From: Akkermansiaceae bacterium
GTDB taxonomy: Bacteria; Verrucomicrobiota; Verrucomicrobiia; Verrucomicrobiales; Akkermansiaceae
Assembly (NCBI GenBank): GCA_023301765.1
Contig: JALZUC010000029.1
Location: 1-50,162, forward strand
Direction: 5' to 3'
Length of the DNA: 50,162 nucleotides
Shown one piece after another: positions 35,629 to 44,198 of this stretch; position 1 is the first letter of the stretch; each line of letters opens with the position of its first letter. Both the position numbers and the translations under genes were made by a program. The notes beneath the pieces are model-generated. The model worked only from the letters and a program-made list of their open reading frames with translations, was not told the DNA's origin and did no database searches.

Positions 35629-36600
35629 ATGTCCTTACCATTTTCACAAGCTATCGCCCAAGCAAATAAAACTATCTCGCGCTCCAAACCTGAGATTCTA
35701 CAGCTCAATACAGGTAAGCTCTGTAACCTGACTTGCGTACACTGCCATGTAAATGCAGGACCTAAAAGGAAGGAGATCATGACCACTGAGACCATTGATC
35801 AGATAATTGATTGGTATGGAAAAACAGATATCCCTACTCTAGATCTAACAGGTGGCACACCTGAAATGGTTCCTGGCTTCCGTCACCTCGTTGATAGCGT
35901 TCGTAGCTTTCCTCAGCCACGTGAGGTCATGACACGCCTGAATGCCACTATTATTAATGAGCCTGGCTACGAGTGGATACCAGAATACCACGCCAAACAT
36001 AAAGTCACCATCATCGCCTCCATGCCGTGCTACAGCCCTGAAAATGTGAACGAACAGCGTGGTGACGGTGTTTTTGACTCCTCTATCTCGGCATTCCAGA
36101 AGCTTAATGAGCTAGGTTACGGTAGAGACCCTGAGCTCCCACTCCATTTTGTCTTTAATCCCAACGGCGCCTACCTCCCCCCAGAGCAAGAAGCCCTGAA
36201 GGCGGACTACAAGCAAGAGATGAAAAAACACTTTGGTATAGATTTCAACGATCTCTACGCCATCACTAACATGCCAATTGCACGCTTTGCTTCCTATCTA
36301 AAAAGAAACAATCAGCTGGATGAATACATGGAAACCCTACGAAATGCGTTTAACCCCGCCACAGTAGATGACCTCATGTGCCGCAATACCATTAACACCT
36401 CATGGACAGGTGAAGTATTTGACTGTGACTTTAATCAAATGCTAAAGATGGGGCTAAAAGATGAGAAAACTAAAGACCCCCTTATGGTCTGGGACATAGA
36501 TCCTAACACCTTCCATGAGATCCCTATCAAAATAGCAGATCACTGCTACGGCTGCACCGCTGGCCACGGATCATCATGTGGTGGTAGCTTAGAAGGATAA
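35629..36600 (+). CDS. arsS: Arsenosugar biosynthesis radical SAM protein ArsS (TIGR04167-like), all-cysteine form
   Basis: A 323-residue radical SAM enzyme. The Fe-S motif CNLTCVHC (Cys32, Cys36, Cys39) lies in LQLNTGKLCNLTC, followed by HVNAGPKRKE, the TGGTPEM motif, and NPNGAYLPP. The C terminus is HCYGCTAGHGSSCGG with Cys306, Cys309 and Cys317, typical of the radical SAM/Cys-rich family to which ArsS belongs. Some members carry selenocysteine; this one has only Cys codons. ArsS acts after ArsM in arsenosugar synthesis, but no arsM is near, so the substrate is not certain. It ends 7 bases before the convergent RND gene. Confidence 0.88.
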   Translation: MSLPFSQAIAQANKTISRSKPEILQLNTGKLCNLTCVHCHVNAGPKRKEIMTTETIDQIIDWYGKTDIPTLDLTGGTPEMVPGFRHLVDSVRSFPQPREVMTRLNATIINEPGYEWIPEYHAKHKVTIIASMPCYSPENVNEQRGDGVFDSSISAFQKLNELGYGRDPELPLHFVFNPNGAYLPPEQEALKADYKQEMKKHFGIDFNDLYAITNMPIARFASYLKRNNQLDEYMETLRNAFNPATVDDLMCRNTINTSWTGEVFDCDFNQMLKMGLKDEKTKDPLMVWDIDPNTFHEIPIKIADHCYGCTAGHGSSCGGSLEG

Positions 36601-36607
36601 CCATCCT

Positions 36608-39600
36608 CTAAACAGTAGGCCTAGGATTAACCTTCGCTTTTTTACCACCAAGCAGCCTCTTTATATCCTCTAACATCATATACACAGAGGGTACTAAGAG
36701 TAGCGTGATAAAAGTAGCAAATAGAATACCGAAGCCTAGCGATACGGCCATAGGAATGAGAAAGCGTGCCTGCATATCAGTCTCTAACAACATGGGCATA
36801 AGACCTGCGAAGGTTGTTAATGAGGTCAGTAAGATCGGGCGGAAGCGGGCTGCACCAGCATTAATGATGGCTTCATAAATCCCCCCATCATTATTGCGAT
36901 GACGATTTACATACTCCACTAGCACTAGGCTATCATTCACCACCACACCTGAGAGCGCAATGAGCCCGCACATTGACATAATGCTCAGCTCCATTCCCAT
37001 AATGATGTGCCCCACCACAGCGCCCACAATACCAAATGGAATCACCGTCATAACAATGAGTGGCTGCACATAGGACTTCAGAGGAATAGCCATCAGGATA
37101 TAGATACCTAATAGAGCGAAGATAAACTTCCCACCCATCTCCGTCATCGAGTCTTTCTGATCCTTCTGCTCACCTAGATAGTCCCACTTCACTCCCGGGA
37201 AATTTCTAGATAGATCCTTCAGCACCTCTTGATTAAATCTCGCTACCACCTCATTAGCATTGGCTCTGGCTCTATCAATATCTGCACTAATTTTAATGGC
37301 ACGTTTCCTATCCACCCTATGAATGGATGCGGGGCCTCGTGCTGGCTCAGCCTCAGCCACTACACTAAGGGGTACCTCCTCACCTGTATTAGATCTTAAT
37401 CTTATCTCATCGAGATTTTCTATCGAACGGCGTTCATCTTCTGGGTAACGCACCATCACTTTCACCTCATCACGCCCACGCTGAATACGCTGAACCTCAT
37501 CTCCAAAAAATGCCTGTCTTACCTGAGTGGAGACGGAGGTAAGATCAAAGCCCAGCGCCTTTCCTACTGGAGTAATTTCATTAAAGACCATCTCGCGCTT
37601 TCCCTTCCGGCTATTAGTGGCAATATCCTTTACCCCACTGTAGCCTGCTAGCTTATCGGTGATATGAGCAGATGCCTTTTCTAACATAACAAGGTCACGC
37701 CCTGAAATTTCTATATCAATAGCATTTCCCCCAGCACCAGTTTCTTGCCTGAAACTTAGCTCTACTACCCCTGCTATCATCCCTATTTCCTCTCGCCACT
37801 CGGTGATAAACTTATCTGCAGAAAATCTTCTATTCGCCGCTGGAGATAGCTGCACGGTAACCTCACCTACATTACTACCAATAGCAGATCTTACCCCACC
37901 AAAGCCTGTCTGAAACGGTTGCGTACCTGCAGTAGCAAGAATGTGCACGGCGATAGGCTCACCATTCACGTCCTTATACCTATCACCCACAGTCCTTGCC
38001 GCCTTTTCCATCTTAGCAATTTCTTGCTCAGTGCTGGTAAAGGAGATGCCAACAGGCATTTCCAACTTCGCACTAACAACATCGCCTTCCACCTTTGGCA
38101 TAAATTCAAATGGTACCCACTTCCCTGCTACTAAACCGACTACTAGAAGTAAAAGTGCTATAAAAACGGACCAGACCACGTAGCGAAAGCGCAGACAAGC
38201 ACTCAGTAGTGGCCGGTAAATCCTATCCACAAATTTCTCCAAGCTCTCCGCAATCCTTCGCTGTAACCGGAAGATGAAATTTACATCACCATTATCACTA
38301 TGAGGCTTTAGCAAAGCCAAGTGTGCCGGTAATACTAACTTAGACTGTAGTAAAGAGAACAGCAGCACAGGAATGACTATGAGCGGTATATTTGGCCATA
38401 TCTTACCACTCACACCACTGAGCCCTAACATCGGCGTGAAGGCCGCCATGGTTGTAAAAATACCAAAAATAACCACTGTTCCAACCTCATGCGTCCCCCT
38501 CCAGCTCGCCTCCCTCGGATGTTCACCATTCTGGATTCGGCTATACACATTCTCCCCCACCACAATGGCATCATCCACGACAATTCCTAATACGAGGATA
38601 AATGCAAAGAGGGAGATCATATTCACTGAAATACCCATCTCAGGCATCAGCCAAATACCTCCAGCAAAGGATACGGGAATGCCCAAAGCCACAAGAAAAG
38701 CTAAACTAGGGCGCAGGAAAAGTGCTAATACAATAAAGACCAGAATCAAACCTGTAGCTCCATTCCTCTTTAGAAGGCTGAGTCTCCCTTCTAACAAAAC
38801 GCTACCATCATTCCATAACTCCAGCTGTACCCCCTCCGGTAGCCTCTGAGGTGCCACATTTTCAATATAATCACGTACACCCTGAGCAATAAGTAACGTA
38901 TCCTGATCTCCCGTTCTAAAGACATTAATCACAACGGTGCGCCTACCATCAAAGGTGGAGCTGATATCTACATCTTCAAAACCGTCTATCACCTTCGCAA
39001 CATCACTAAGCAGAAGCTGAGAGCCATCTGCACGAGTAGATATCACCACATTTTCAAAGTCCGAAGTAGTGTAACTCTTCCCCTTTGCTCTGATTACCAC
39101 TTCACCTGAAGACGTTCGCACTGAGCCACTGGGGAGGTCCAGAGAACTCCGTCTAACAGAATTAGCTATTTCTCCTAATGTAAGCTGGTGGCTGCGTAAT
39201 GTCTGCTCAGAAACTTCAATAACCAGCTCATAGGGACGCACTGCAGAGAGGTTTACTTTAGTGATATTAGGCACCCCACGCAACATGCGCATAAGCCTAT
39301 CAAAAACTCCTACTACCCCCTTAGCTGGAGGTGCTGGCTGATAGTCTAATAGACCATCTCTAACAACTTCCCCAATTCCGCGCAATGTCTTTTCATCTAC
39401 ATCCGCGGAAACAGCTACGCTCATCACCTGCGTATTCAGACGAGCCTCTTCAATAGTAGCTTTTTCAGCATTTTCGGGGAAATTAGTAATGGCATCTACC
39501 TGTGTTTTTACATCCGTCATTACCGCGCGGACATCGTAACCACTTTCCACCTCCACAGTGATAGCTCCCATAGATTCCATCGCAGTTGAGGTAACGCGTT

Positions 39601-39835
39601 TGACACCATCTACATCTGTAATGGCATCTTCCACTGGGAGAATGATACCATCCTCTACATCCTCAGGCGTGGCATTGGGGAATGGTACTTGTATAAGCAC
39701 TGCATCAAGCGAGATGTCAGGAAAAACCTCCTTTTTGAGCTTAAACCAAGTGGTAAAACCGGCCAGCAGCACGAGTAACATCACGAAGTTTGCCGCTACG
39801 TGATTTTTACTAAACCATCTGATCGCATTTTCCAT
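36608..39835 (-). CDS. RND-family efflux transporter permease
   Basis: A 1075-residue inner-membrane pump subunit with 12 membrane segments in the standard order. Seen: FPDISLDAVLIQVPFPNATPEDVE at the porter start, the proton-relay pair Asp421-Asp422 in GIVVDDAIVVGENV, and GVVVNDSLVLVEYVNRHR in the second half. A Pro-rich stretch of about 20 residues (165-185) between the first two porter segments looks like an insertion. It is closer to the hydrophobic/multidrug and MdtB/C-like pumps than to metal pumps, but the substrate is unknown. Its start overlaps the adaptor stop by 1 base. Last gene of a tetR-omf-mfp-rnd operon. Confidence 0.95.
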   Translation of the reverse strand: MENAIRWFSKNHVAANFVMLLVLLAGFTTWFKLKKEVFPDISLDAVLIQVPFPNATPEDVEDGIILPVEDAITDVDGVKRVTSTAMESMGAITVEVESGYDVRAVMTDVKTQVDAITNFPENAEKATIEEARLNTQVMSVAVSADVDEKTLRGIGEVVRDGLLDYQPAPPAKGVVGVFDRLMRMLRGVPNITKVNLSAVRPYELVIEVSEQTLRSHQLTLGEIANSVRRSSLDLPSGSVRTSSGEVVIRAKGKSYTTSDFENVVISTRADGSQLLLSDVAKVIDGFEDVDISSTFDGRRTVVINVFRTGDQDTLLIAQGVRDYIENVAPQRLPEGVQLELWNDGSVLLEGRLSLLKRNGATGLILVFIVLALFLRPSLAFLVALGIPVSFAGGIWLMPEMGISVNMISLFAFILVLGIVVDDAIVVGENVYSRIQNGEHPREASWRGTHEVGTVVIFGIFTTMAAFTPMLGLSGVSGKIWPNIPLIVIPVLLFSLLQSKLVLPAHLALLKPHSDNGDVNFIFRLQRRIAESLEKFVDRIYRPLLSACLRFRYVVWSVFIALLLLVVGLVAGKWVPFEFMPKVEGDVVSAKLEMPVGISFTSTEQEIAKMEKAARTVGDRYKDVNGEPIAVHILATAGTQPFQTGFGGVRSAIGSNVGEVTVQLSPAANRRFSADKFITEWREEIGMIAGVVELSFRQETGAGGNAIDIEISGRDLVMLEKASAHITDKLAGYSGVKDIATNSRKGKREMVFNEITPVGKALGFDLTSVSTQVRQAFFGDEVQRIQRGRDEVKVMVRYPEDERRSIENLDEIRLRSNTGEEVPLSVVAEAEPARGPASIHRVDRKRAIKISADIDRARANANEVVARFNQEVLKDLSRNFPGVKWDYLGEQKDQKDSMTEMGGKFIFALLGIYILMAIPLKSYVQPLIVMTVIPFGIVGAVVGHIIMGMELSIMSMCGLIALSGVVVNDSLVLVEYVNRHRNNDGGIYEAIINAGAARFRPILLTSLTTFAGLMPMLLETDMQARFLIPMAVSLGFGILFATFITLLLVPSVYMMLEDIKRLLGGKKAKVNPRPTV

Positions 39836-41025
39836 CAGTCTTGTTCGTTAGATATTGCTTCGATCTCTAGCTGCATACCCCTTACAGGAGTAGCGATCGC
39901 ACTGGTAATGACCATACTCCCCACTGGGATACCTCTAGAAATAAGTACCGTATCCTTCATGGTACGCGCCACTGTAACACTGAGAACCTGTAGTTGACCC
40001 TCCTCATTCACCGTCAATACGGTCTGATTATCCCTCAGCGCACTGCGCGGAATCTCCATCACCTGTTTCATGATACGGCCTTTAATAACCGCCTGAGCAA
40101 AGAGTCCTGTGGGTGGCTGTGCTGTGGGTGAATTATCATTTAAGCCAGTGATTTCTACAATGAGGTGCATCATCATCGTCCTTCTATCCACCTTACCCTC
40201 ACTCAATGACACTCTTCCCCGCCACATTTTTATTTCCCCAGCAAACTCTGCCTCCACACTTACAGCTGAACCAATCAACTCTTCATCCTTAAGATACGCC
40301 ATCTCCTTCAGTGGCACTGGCACGCGGAGCTCCCGCACCCCCATAGATGAAACATCCGCCACGCGCATCCCAGCAATAATATGTGCGCCATAGTCAACGT
40401 AAGATTCATCCACACGGCAGTGATACGGTGCACGTAGTGTAGTGCGCTCTAAATCACGTGCACAGCGCCCTACCTCAGCCTCCGCAGCTCTAACCTTAGC
40501 CTTGGCACTTAGGATCTGGGGCTTCCGCGCCACGAGATCCGGTGCATCACCTTTACCCAGTTTTTTCCAATCACGTAGTGCTTGCTCAGCACGTGCCTGC
40601 TCCTGCTCTAATAATAGCCTAGCATCTGCCAGAGCAGACTCAGCACGTGCCACCGCAGTTATAAAATCAACACGCTCAATTTCTAACATAACTTCACCTT
40701 TTTCAAAAACACCTCCAGCCTTCAGCTTAGGAGAAACCATCGTAGTGCGCCCCATCACTTGGGAAGATAGCTGAGTAGACATACGCGCCTTAACCTCCCC
40801 TTGCGTATTCACATAGAGCTGTATATCACACAGCTGAGGGGTAATCACTTTTACCGTAGGTATGGATTTGGCTGGAGCTTCTCTATCTGCCTTAGGGCCA
40901 GTTTTTTTTAACACCATCATACCTATTACCCCTATGCTAAGTACAATCACCACCATAATGAGCACCAGCACTGTGCGGGCGCTGCCACCGTGTAGATAAG
41001 GTTTATTTGTTAAGTATATTTTCAT
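39835..41025 (-). CDS. RND efflux periplasmic adaptor subunit (MFP)
   Basis: A 396-residue membrane-fusion protein with an N-terminal membrane anchor (about 18-41). Then come a split lipoyl domain (VNTQGEVKARMSTQLSSQVMGR, and RTTLRAPYHCRVDESYVDYG), a helical hairpin (about 130-195, alternating Ala and charged residues), and beta-barrel and membrane-proximal domains. It links the RND pump to the outer-membrane channel encoded 23 bases upstream. Its stop overlaps the permease ATG. Confidence 0.95.
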   Translation of the reverse strand: MKIYLTNKPYLHGGSARTVLVLIMVVIVLSIGVIGMMVLKKTGPKADREAPAKSIPTVKVITPQLCDIQLYVNTQGEVKARMSTQLSSQVMGRTTMVSPKLKAGGVFEKGEVMLEIERVDFITAVARAESALADARLLLEQEQARAEQALRDWKKLGKGDAPDLVARKPQILSAKAKVRAAEAEVGRCARDLERTTLRAPYHCRVDESYVDYGAHIIAGMRVADVSSMGVRELRVPVPLKEMAYLKDEELIGSAVSVEAEFAGEIKMWRGRVSLSEGKVDRRTMMMHLIVEITGLNDNSPTAQPPTGLFAQAVIKGRIMKQVMEIPRSALRDNQTVLTVNEEGQLQVLSVTVARTMKDTVLISRGIPVGSMVITSAIATPVRGMQLEIEAISNEQD

Positions 41026-41048
41026 CTTAATGAATTAATAAAAAATTG

Positions 41049-42476
41049 TTAGGGTGCTACTGAGAAGCCACCACCTAGTGCAAGGTGAAGATCTACACGG
41101 TTCACTAGCCGCACCCTACGTAGTGAGGCATACTGAGAGGCCAGCTGAATTTTTCTTGTCTGTGCCGTGTAGAGAGTGAGTAAGTCGCCATTACCATCTC
41201 TGAAGTCATCCTCCGCAGCCTGTGAGGCATCTTTAGCCAGTGACAGCGCTTTTTTAATCTCACCTTCACGACGCTGAAGCCAACGTTCCGAAGCCAGTGC
41301 CTGCTCTACTTCTCCAAAGGCGTTTAAAACTGTTTTATGCAGAGTAGCTAGGGCTTCACGTTGATTAGATTTCCGTATCCGTATCTCTCCTTTCACTCGC
41401 CCACCAGTAATTATTGGCTGAGCGATGCTGGCACCTATCGACCATACTCCAAAATTACTATTCAGGATATTACTCAGTATATCCGTAGTAGTACCCGTTG
41501 ACCCTGTTAGATTAAAACTTGGGAATGCAGATAATTTAGCCTCCTTCACCCTCTTAATCGTAGCTGCATATCTACGCTCTACTGCTAGAATATCTGGGCG
41601 CCGTAAAAGAAGCTCAGAAGGAAGTCCTGCTGGTGGTCTGGATGGGATAGGAGGCAGGCGAGTGCTAGCAGCTATTTTTCCAGCTGGGTATCTACCCACT
41701 AGTAGTTCCAGCTGTCTACGTGCTATTTCTAAATCCCCCTGCCTGCCAGATACATCAGCCTCTGCAGAGGCTGTATCTGTTTGCGCCAACCTCAGCTGAG
41801 ATGCTGAGCCCCCCTCTTCACTTAAATTTCGCTCATAGCGCTCACGTACTGCCGTCTCTGTTTTTTTACGGATGGATAAAGCCTCCTTAGCCAAAGTTAC
41901 CTGTTCACTAACCTCAGTGAGGGCAAACCACGCCTTACATACCTGTGCTGCTAGAGATGATCTTGCCGCCCGGTAGTCAAGCCCCTGAGCTTGCCAATCA
42001 GCCATAACGGCAGACTTGCCAGCACGTGCACTGCCCCAGATATCTGGCTCCCAGTCTACGGCCATATTCACCCCAAAGCTGTTTGATATAAGAGAACCTC
42101 CAAAGGGAAGCCCTACAAAAATATTCTCCTGCCGTGCGCCATTCACACCTAGTCCCAACTGTGGCTTAGATGTAGCATCTGCGACTCTTGCTGCCTCTGC
42201 AGCACGATAGACCCTCTCGGCAGCAATACTCATATCTTGATTCTCAGAGAGAGCCTCCTTCACCAGCTTATTTAAACTACTGTCACCAAAGCGTAATACC
42301 CATTGAGCATCTACACCAGCTTTAGCCTGCTTTGTAGCGGACCAGTTACTTGGAACGAGACCAGAAATATCAGACATCGAAGAACTTGGTAATCCTCCCG
42401 TGCATCCGCCAAGCGCTACGAATAAGCTACTGGATAGCAGCCCACTAATCATAAATCTAACACTCTGATATTTCAT
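41049..42476 (-). CDS. Outer-membrane efflux channel, TolC/NodT lipoprotein family
   Basis: A 475-residue OMF with a lipoprotein signal: hydrophobic 9-21, then ALGGC with Cys25 as the lipidation site. Family features: WVLRFGDSSLNKLVKEAL, a duplicated helical/beta repeat, PSELLLRRPDILAVERRYA, and an Asn-Leu-Thr-Gly segment. It is the outer-membrane exit for the RND pump encoded downstream. Its start overlaps the end of the TetR gene by 4 bases (ATGA type), showing one transcript. Confidence 0.94.
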   Translation of the reverse strand: MKYQSVRFMISGLLSSSLFVALGGCTGGLPSSSMSDISGLVPSNWSATKQAKAGVDAQWVLRFGDSSLNKLVKEALSENQDMSIAAERVYRAAEAARVADATSKPQLGLGVNGARQENIFVGLPFGGSLISNSFGVNMAVDWEPDIWGSARAGKSAVMADWQAQGLDYRAARSSLAAQVCKAWFALTEVSEQVTLAKEALSIRKKTETAVRERYERNLSEEGGSASQLRLAQTDTASAEADVSGRQGDLEIARRQLELLVGRYPAGKIAASTRLPPIPSRPPAGLPSELLLRRPDILAVERRYAATIKRVKEAKLSAFPSFNLTGSTGTTTDILSNILNSNFGVWSIGASIAQPIITGGRVKGEIRIRKSNQREALATLHKTVLNAFGEVEQALASERWLQRREGEIKKALSLAKDASQAAEDDFRDGNGDLLTLYTAQTRKIQLASQYASLRRVRLVNRVDLHLALGGGFSVAP

Positions 42477-43120
42477 ACTCTTTTTTCAGTGATAAATCCA
42501 GAGTAACAAAAATCAATCATCCATCTAAGCTGTGTCTCCATATTCGGCTCACCGCAGGTGCCATTAGTGAGAGTCTTCAGTGCATCCGCGTGCATTAGAG
42601 TATGCGCCATCACACCAAAGGTGTAATGCAACCGCCAAAGTAACTGCTCCCTAGGTAGCTCAGGCAGCGCCGTTGCCATCGCGCTAGTAAATGCCTCAGC
42701 CATTTTTTCTAACAGAGGCATAGCTGCCTCGGGTAAATCTCCATGCTGATCGGTAATACAGCGCCCCATAAGCTTAAAAAACATCTGCTCCTTCATCTCG
42801 CTCTGTGTAACCATACTTAAAAATGGCCGCATAAAGGCATCTAGAATTTCACGAATACCCGCTACTTTCCCAGTTTTAGTAAGCTCCGCCAGTAGTGCTA
42901 AACGCTCTTCATTGATCGGATTAATATACCTACACTGTACCGCCTCAAATAACTTCTCCTTACTCCCAAAATGGTAATTAACAGCAGCCACATTCACTTC
43001 TGCACTGGTGGTGATATCCCGTAAAGAAACGACCTCAAAACCATGCTCTGCAAGTAAATGTTCAGTAGCGAGGAGTATTTTCTCCTTAGTTGAATTTTTT
43101 TTCGCTACCATCAAGCACAT
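42473..43120 (-). CDS. TetR/AcrR-family repressor of the efflux operon
   Basis: A 215-residue regulator. The N-terminal helix-turn-helix is complete: KEKILLATEHLLAEHGFEVV, then SLRDITTSAEVNVAAVNYHFGSKEKLF. The C-terminal ligand domain has EQMFFKLMGR and resembles the CerR / DUF1956 type. Codon 4 (ATG, first base at 43111) is an alternative start. It is the first gene of the operon and overlaps the OMF gene by 4 bases, so it very likely represses its own transcription together with the pump. Confidence 0.92.
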   Translation of the reverse strand: MCLMVAKKNSTKEKILLATEHLLAEHGFEVVSLRDITTSAEVNVAAVNYHFGSKEKLFEAVQCRYINPINEERLALLAELTKTGKVAGIREILDAFMRPFLSMVTQSEMKEQMFFKLMGRCITDQHGDLPEAAMPLLEKMAEAFTSAMATALPELPREQLLWRLHYTFGVMAHTLMHADALKTLTNGTCGEPNMETQLRWMIDFCYSGFITEKRV

Positions 43121-43149
43121 GATTCAATCATTTGCTTTAATTGCAATCA
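43120..43149. promoter_or_regulatory. Candidate operator of the efflux operon
   Basis: Two palindromic elements lie just upstream of the TetR start: TGATTCAATCA at 43120-43130 (5-bp arms) and TAATTGCAATCA at 43138-43149 (ATTGCAAT is a perfect 8-bp palindrome). Their place in the operon leader fits binding by the encoded TetR-type repressor. Inference only. Confidence 0.35.
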
Positions 43150-43243
43150 AAACATGTAAAAACCTATCTTGTAAATTATACCCAAAATCTAGAAATCCTT
43201 CTCAAGTCTTGCAAAGGTAGCCTATTCTACCTTACACCACGTC

Positions 43244-44050
43244 ATGAATATTGGTTTGATAGGCTGTGGTAGAATGGGCAGTGCCCTCATTGAAGGCGCC
43301 ATTAACACGGGTGTGGTGAAAGCAGAAAATGTTCTCCTTCACAGTAAAAGCACTACGTCAGCGACAGCACTTGCACAAAAATGCGGCGCTACCGTAGCTG
43401 AGAACAATAGTCACGTAGCACGTGAATGCGGTCTCGTTCTTCTGGGATGTAAACCATTTCAAGTGCTAGACATCCTTACAGAAATTAGCGCTGAACTACC
43501 GGGAAATACCGTTATCATCTCGGTAGCCGCCGGCATCACTCTAGCCAAAATGGAGGATACCTGCCCAGAAGGCACACGTATCATCCGCGCCATGCCTAAT
43601 ACCCCCTCACTCATTGGACTCGGAGCCACAGGTATTTCCAAAGGTAAAAACGCAACAGCAGAGGACACCTCCGCTACCCAAGAGCTTCTTTCCTCCGTAG
43701 GTATGGTGAAACAAACAACGGAAAGCCAGCTAGATGCTGTTACCGGTCTCTCTGGTAGTGGCCCAGCCTACGTATACACCTTTATTAATGAACTCTCCAA
43801 ACAGGCTATTAAAGAGGGACTCTCCCCCGAGGACGCACTCCAGCTTGCCACCCAAACAGTGTTAGGAGCAGCGCAGATGGTAAAACAATCAAGTATGACA
43901 CCCACAACACTCATCAATCAAGTAACCTCCCCGGGTGGCACGACTCTAGCGGGGCTCCAAGCCCTCACTGACACAGGATTTGAAACAAGTATTGCAGCCG
44001 GAGTCCACGCAGCCACAGAGAGATCCCGCGAGATTGCAGCTGGGGCCTAA
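43244..44050 (+). CDS. proC: Pyrroline-5-carboxylate reductase
   Basis: A 268-residue enzyme for the last step of proline synthesis. N-terminal NADPH-binding motif IGLIGCGRMGSALIEGA. VSVAAGITLAKME, RAMPNTPSLIG, and the signature GLSGSGPAYVYTFINELS followed by SPGGTTLAGL define ProC. Length is normal. It is divergent from the efflux operon and has no Shine-Dalgarno sequence before ATG 43244. No terminator was recognised in the 148 bases to the convergent hrpB. Confidence 0.97.
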   Translation: MNIGLIGCGRMGSALIEGAINTGVVKAENVLLHSKSTTSATALAQKCGATVAENNSHVARECGLVLLGCKPFQVLDILTEISAELPGNTVIISVAAGITLAKMEDTCPEGTRIIRAMPNTPSLIGLGATGISKGKNATAEDTSATQELLSSVGMVKQTTESQLDAVTGLSGSGPAYVYTFINELSKQAIKEGLSPEDALQLATQTVLGAAQMVKQSSMTPTTLINQVTSPGGTTLAGLQALTDTGFETSIAAGVHAATERSREIAAGA

Positions 44051-44198
44051 TACAGGGTTCACCCCATTCCCTTCGCCATCAGTGTTATCCAACTAGGGGA
44101 GCATGTTGTTATAACCCATAACTCACTGAGCTCCAAATCTTTTTGCGGCTATTACAGCATACAGGCCATGGAGTATTTCGTCACAAAAGGCCGTAAAA

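Noticed and set aside
36515-36600. Selenocysteine in the ArsS C-terminal motif
   Set aside because: All positions are TGC or TGT codons and the gene ends in TAA.
38373-38849. 158-codon plus-strand frame opposite the RND permease
   Set aside because: A shadow of strongly coding antisense DNA; no domain and low-complexity composition.
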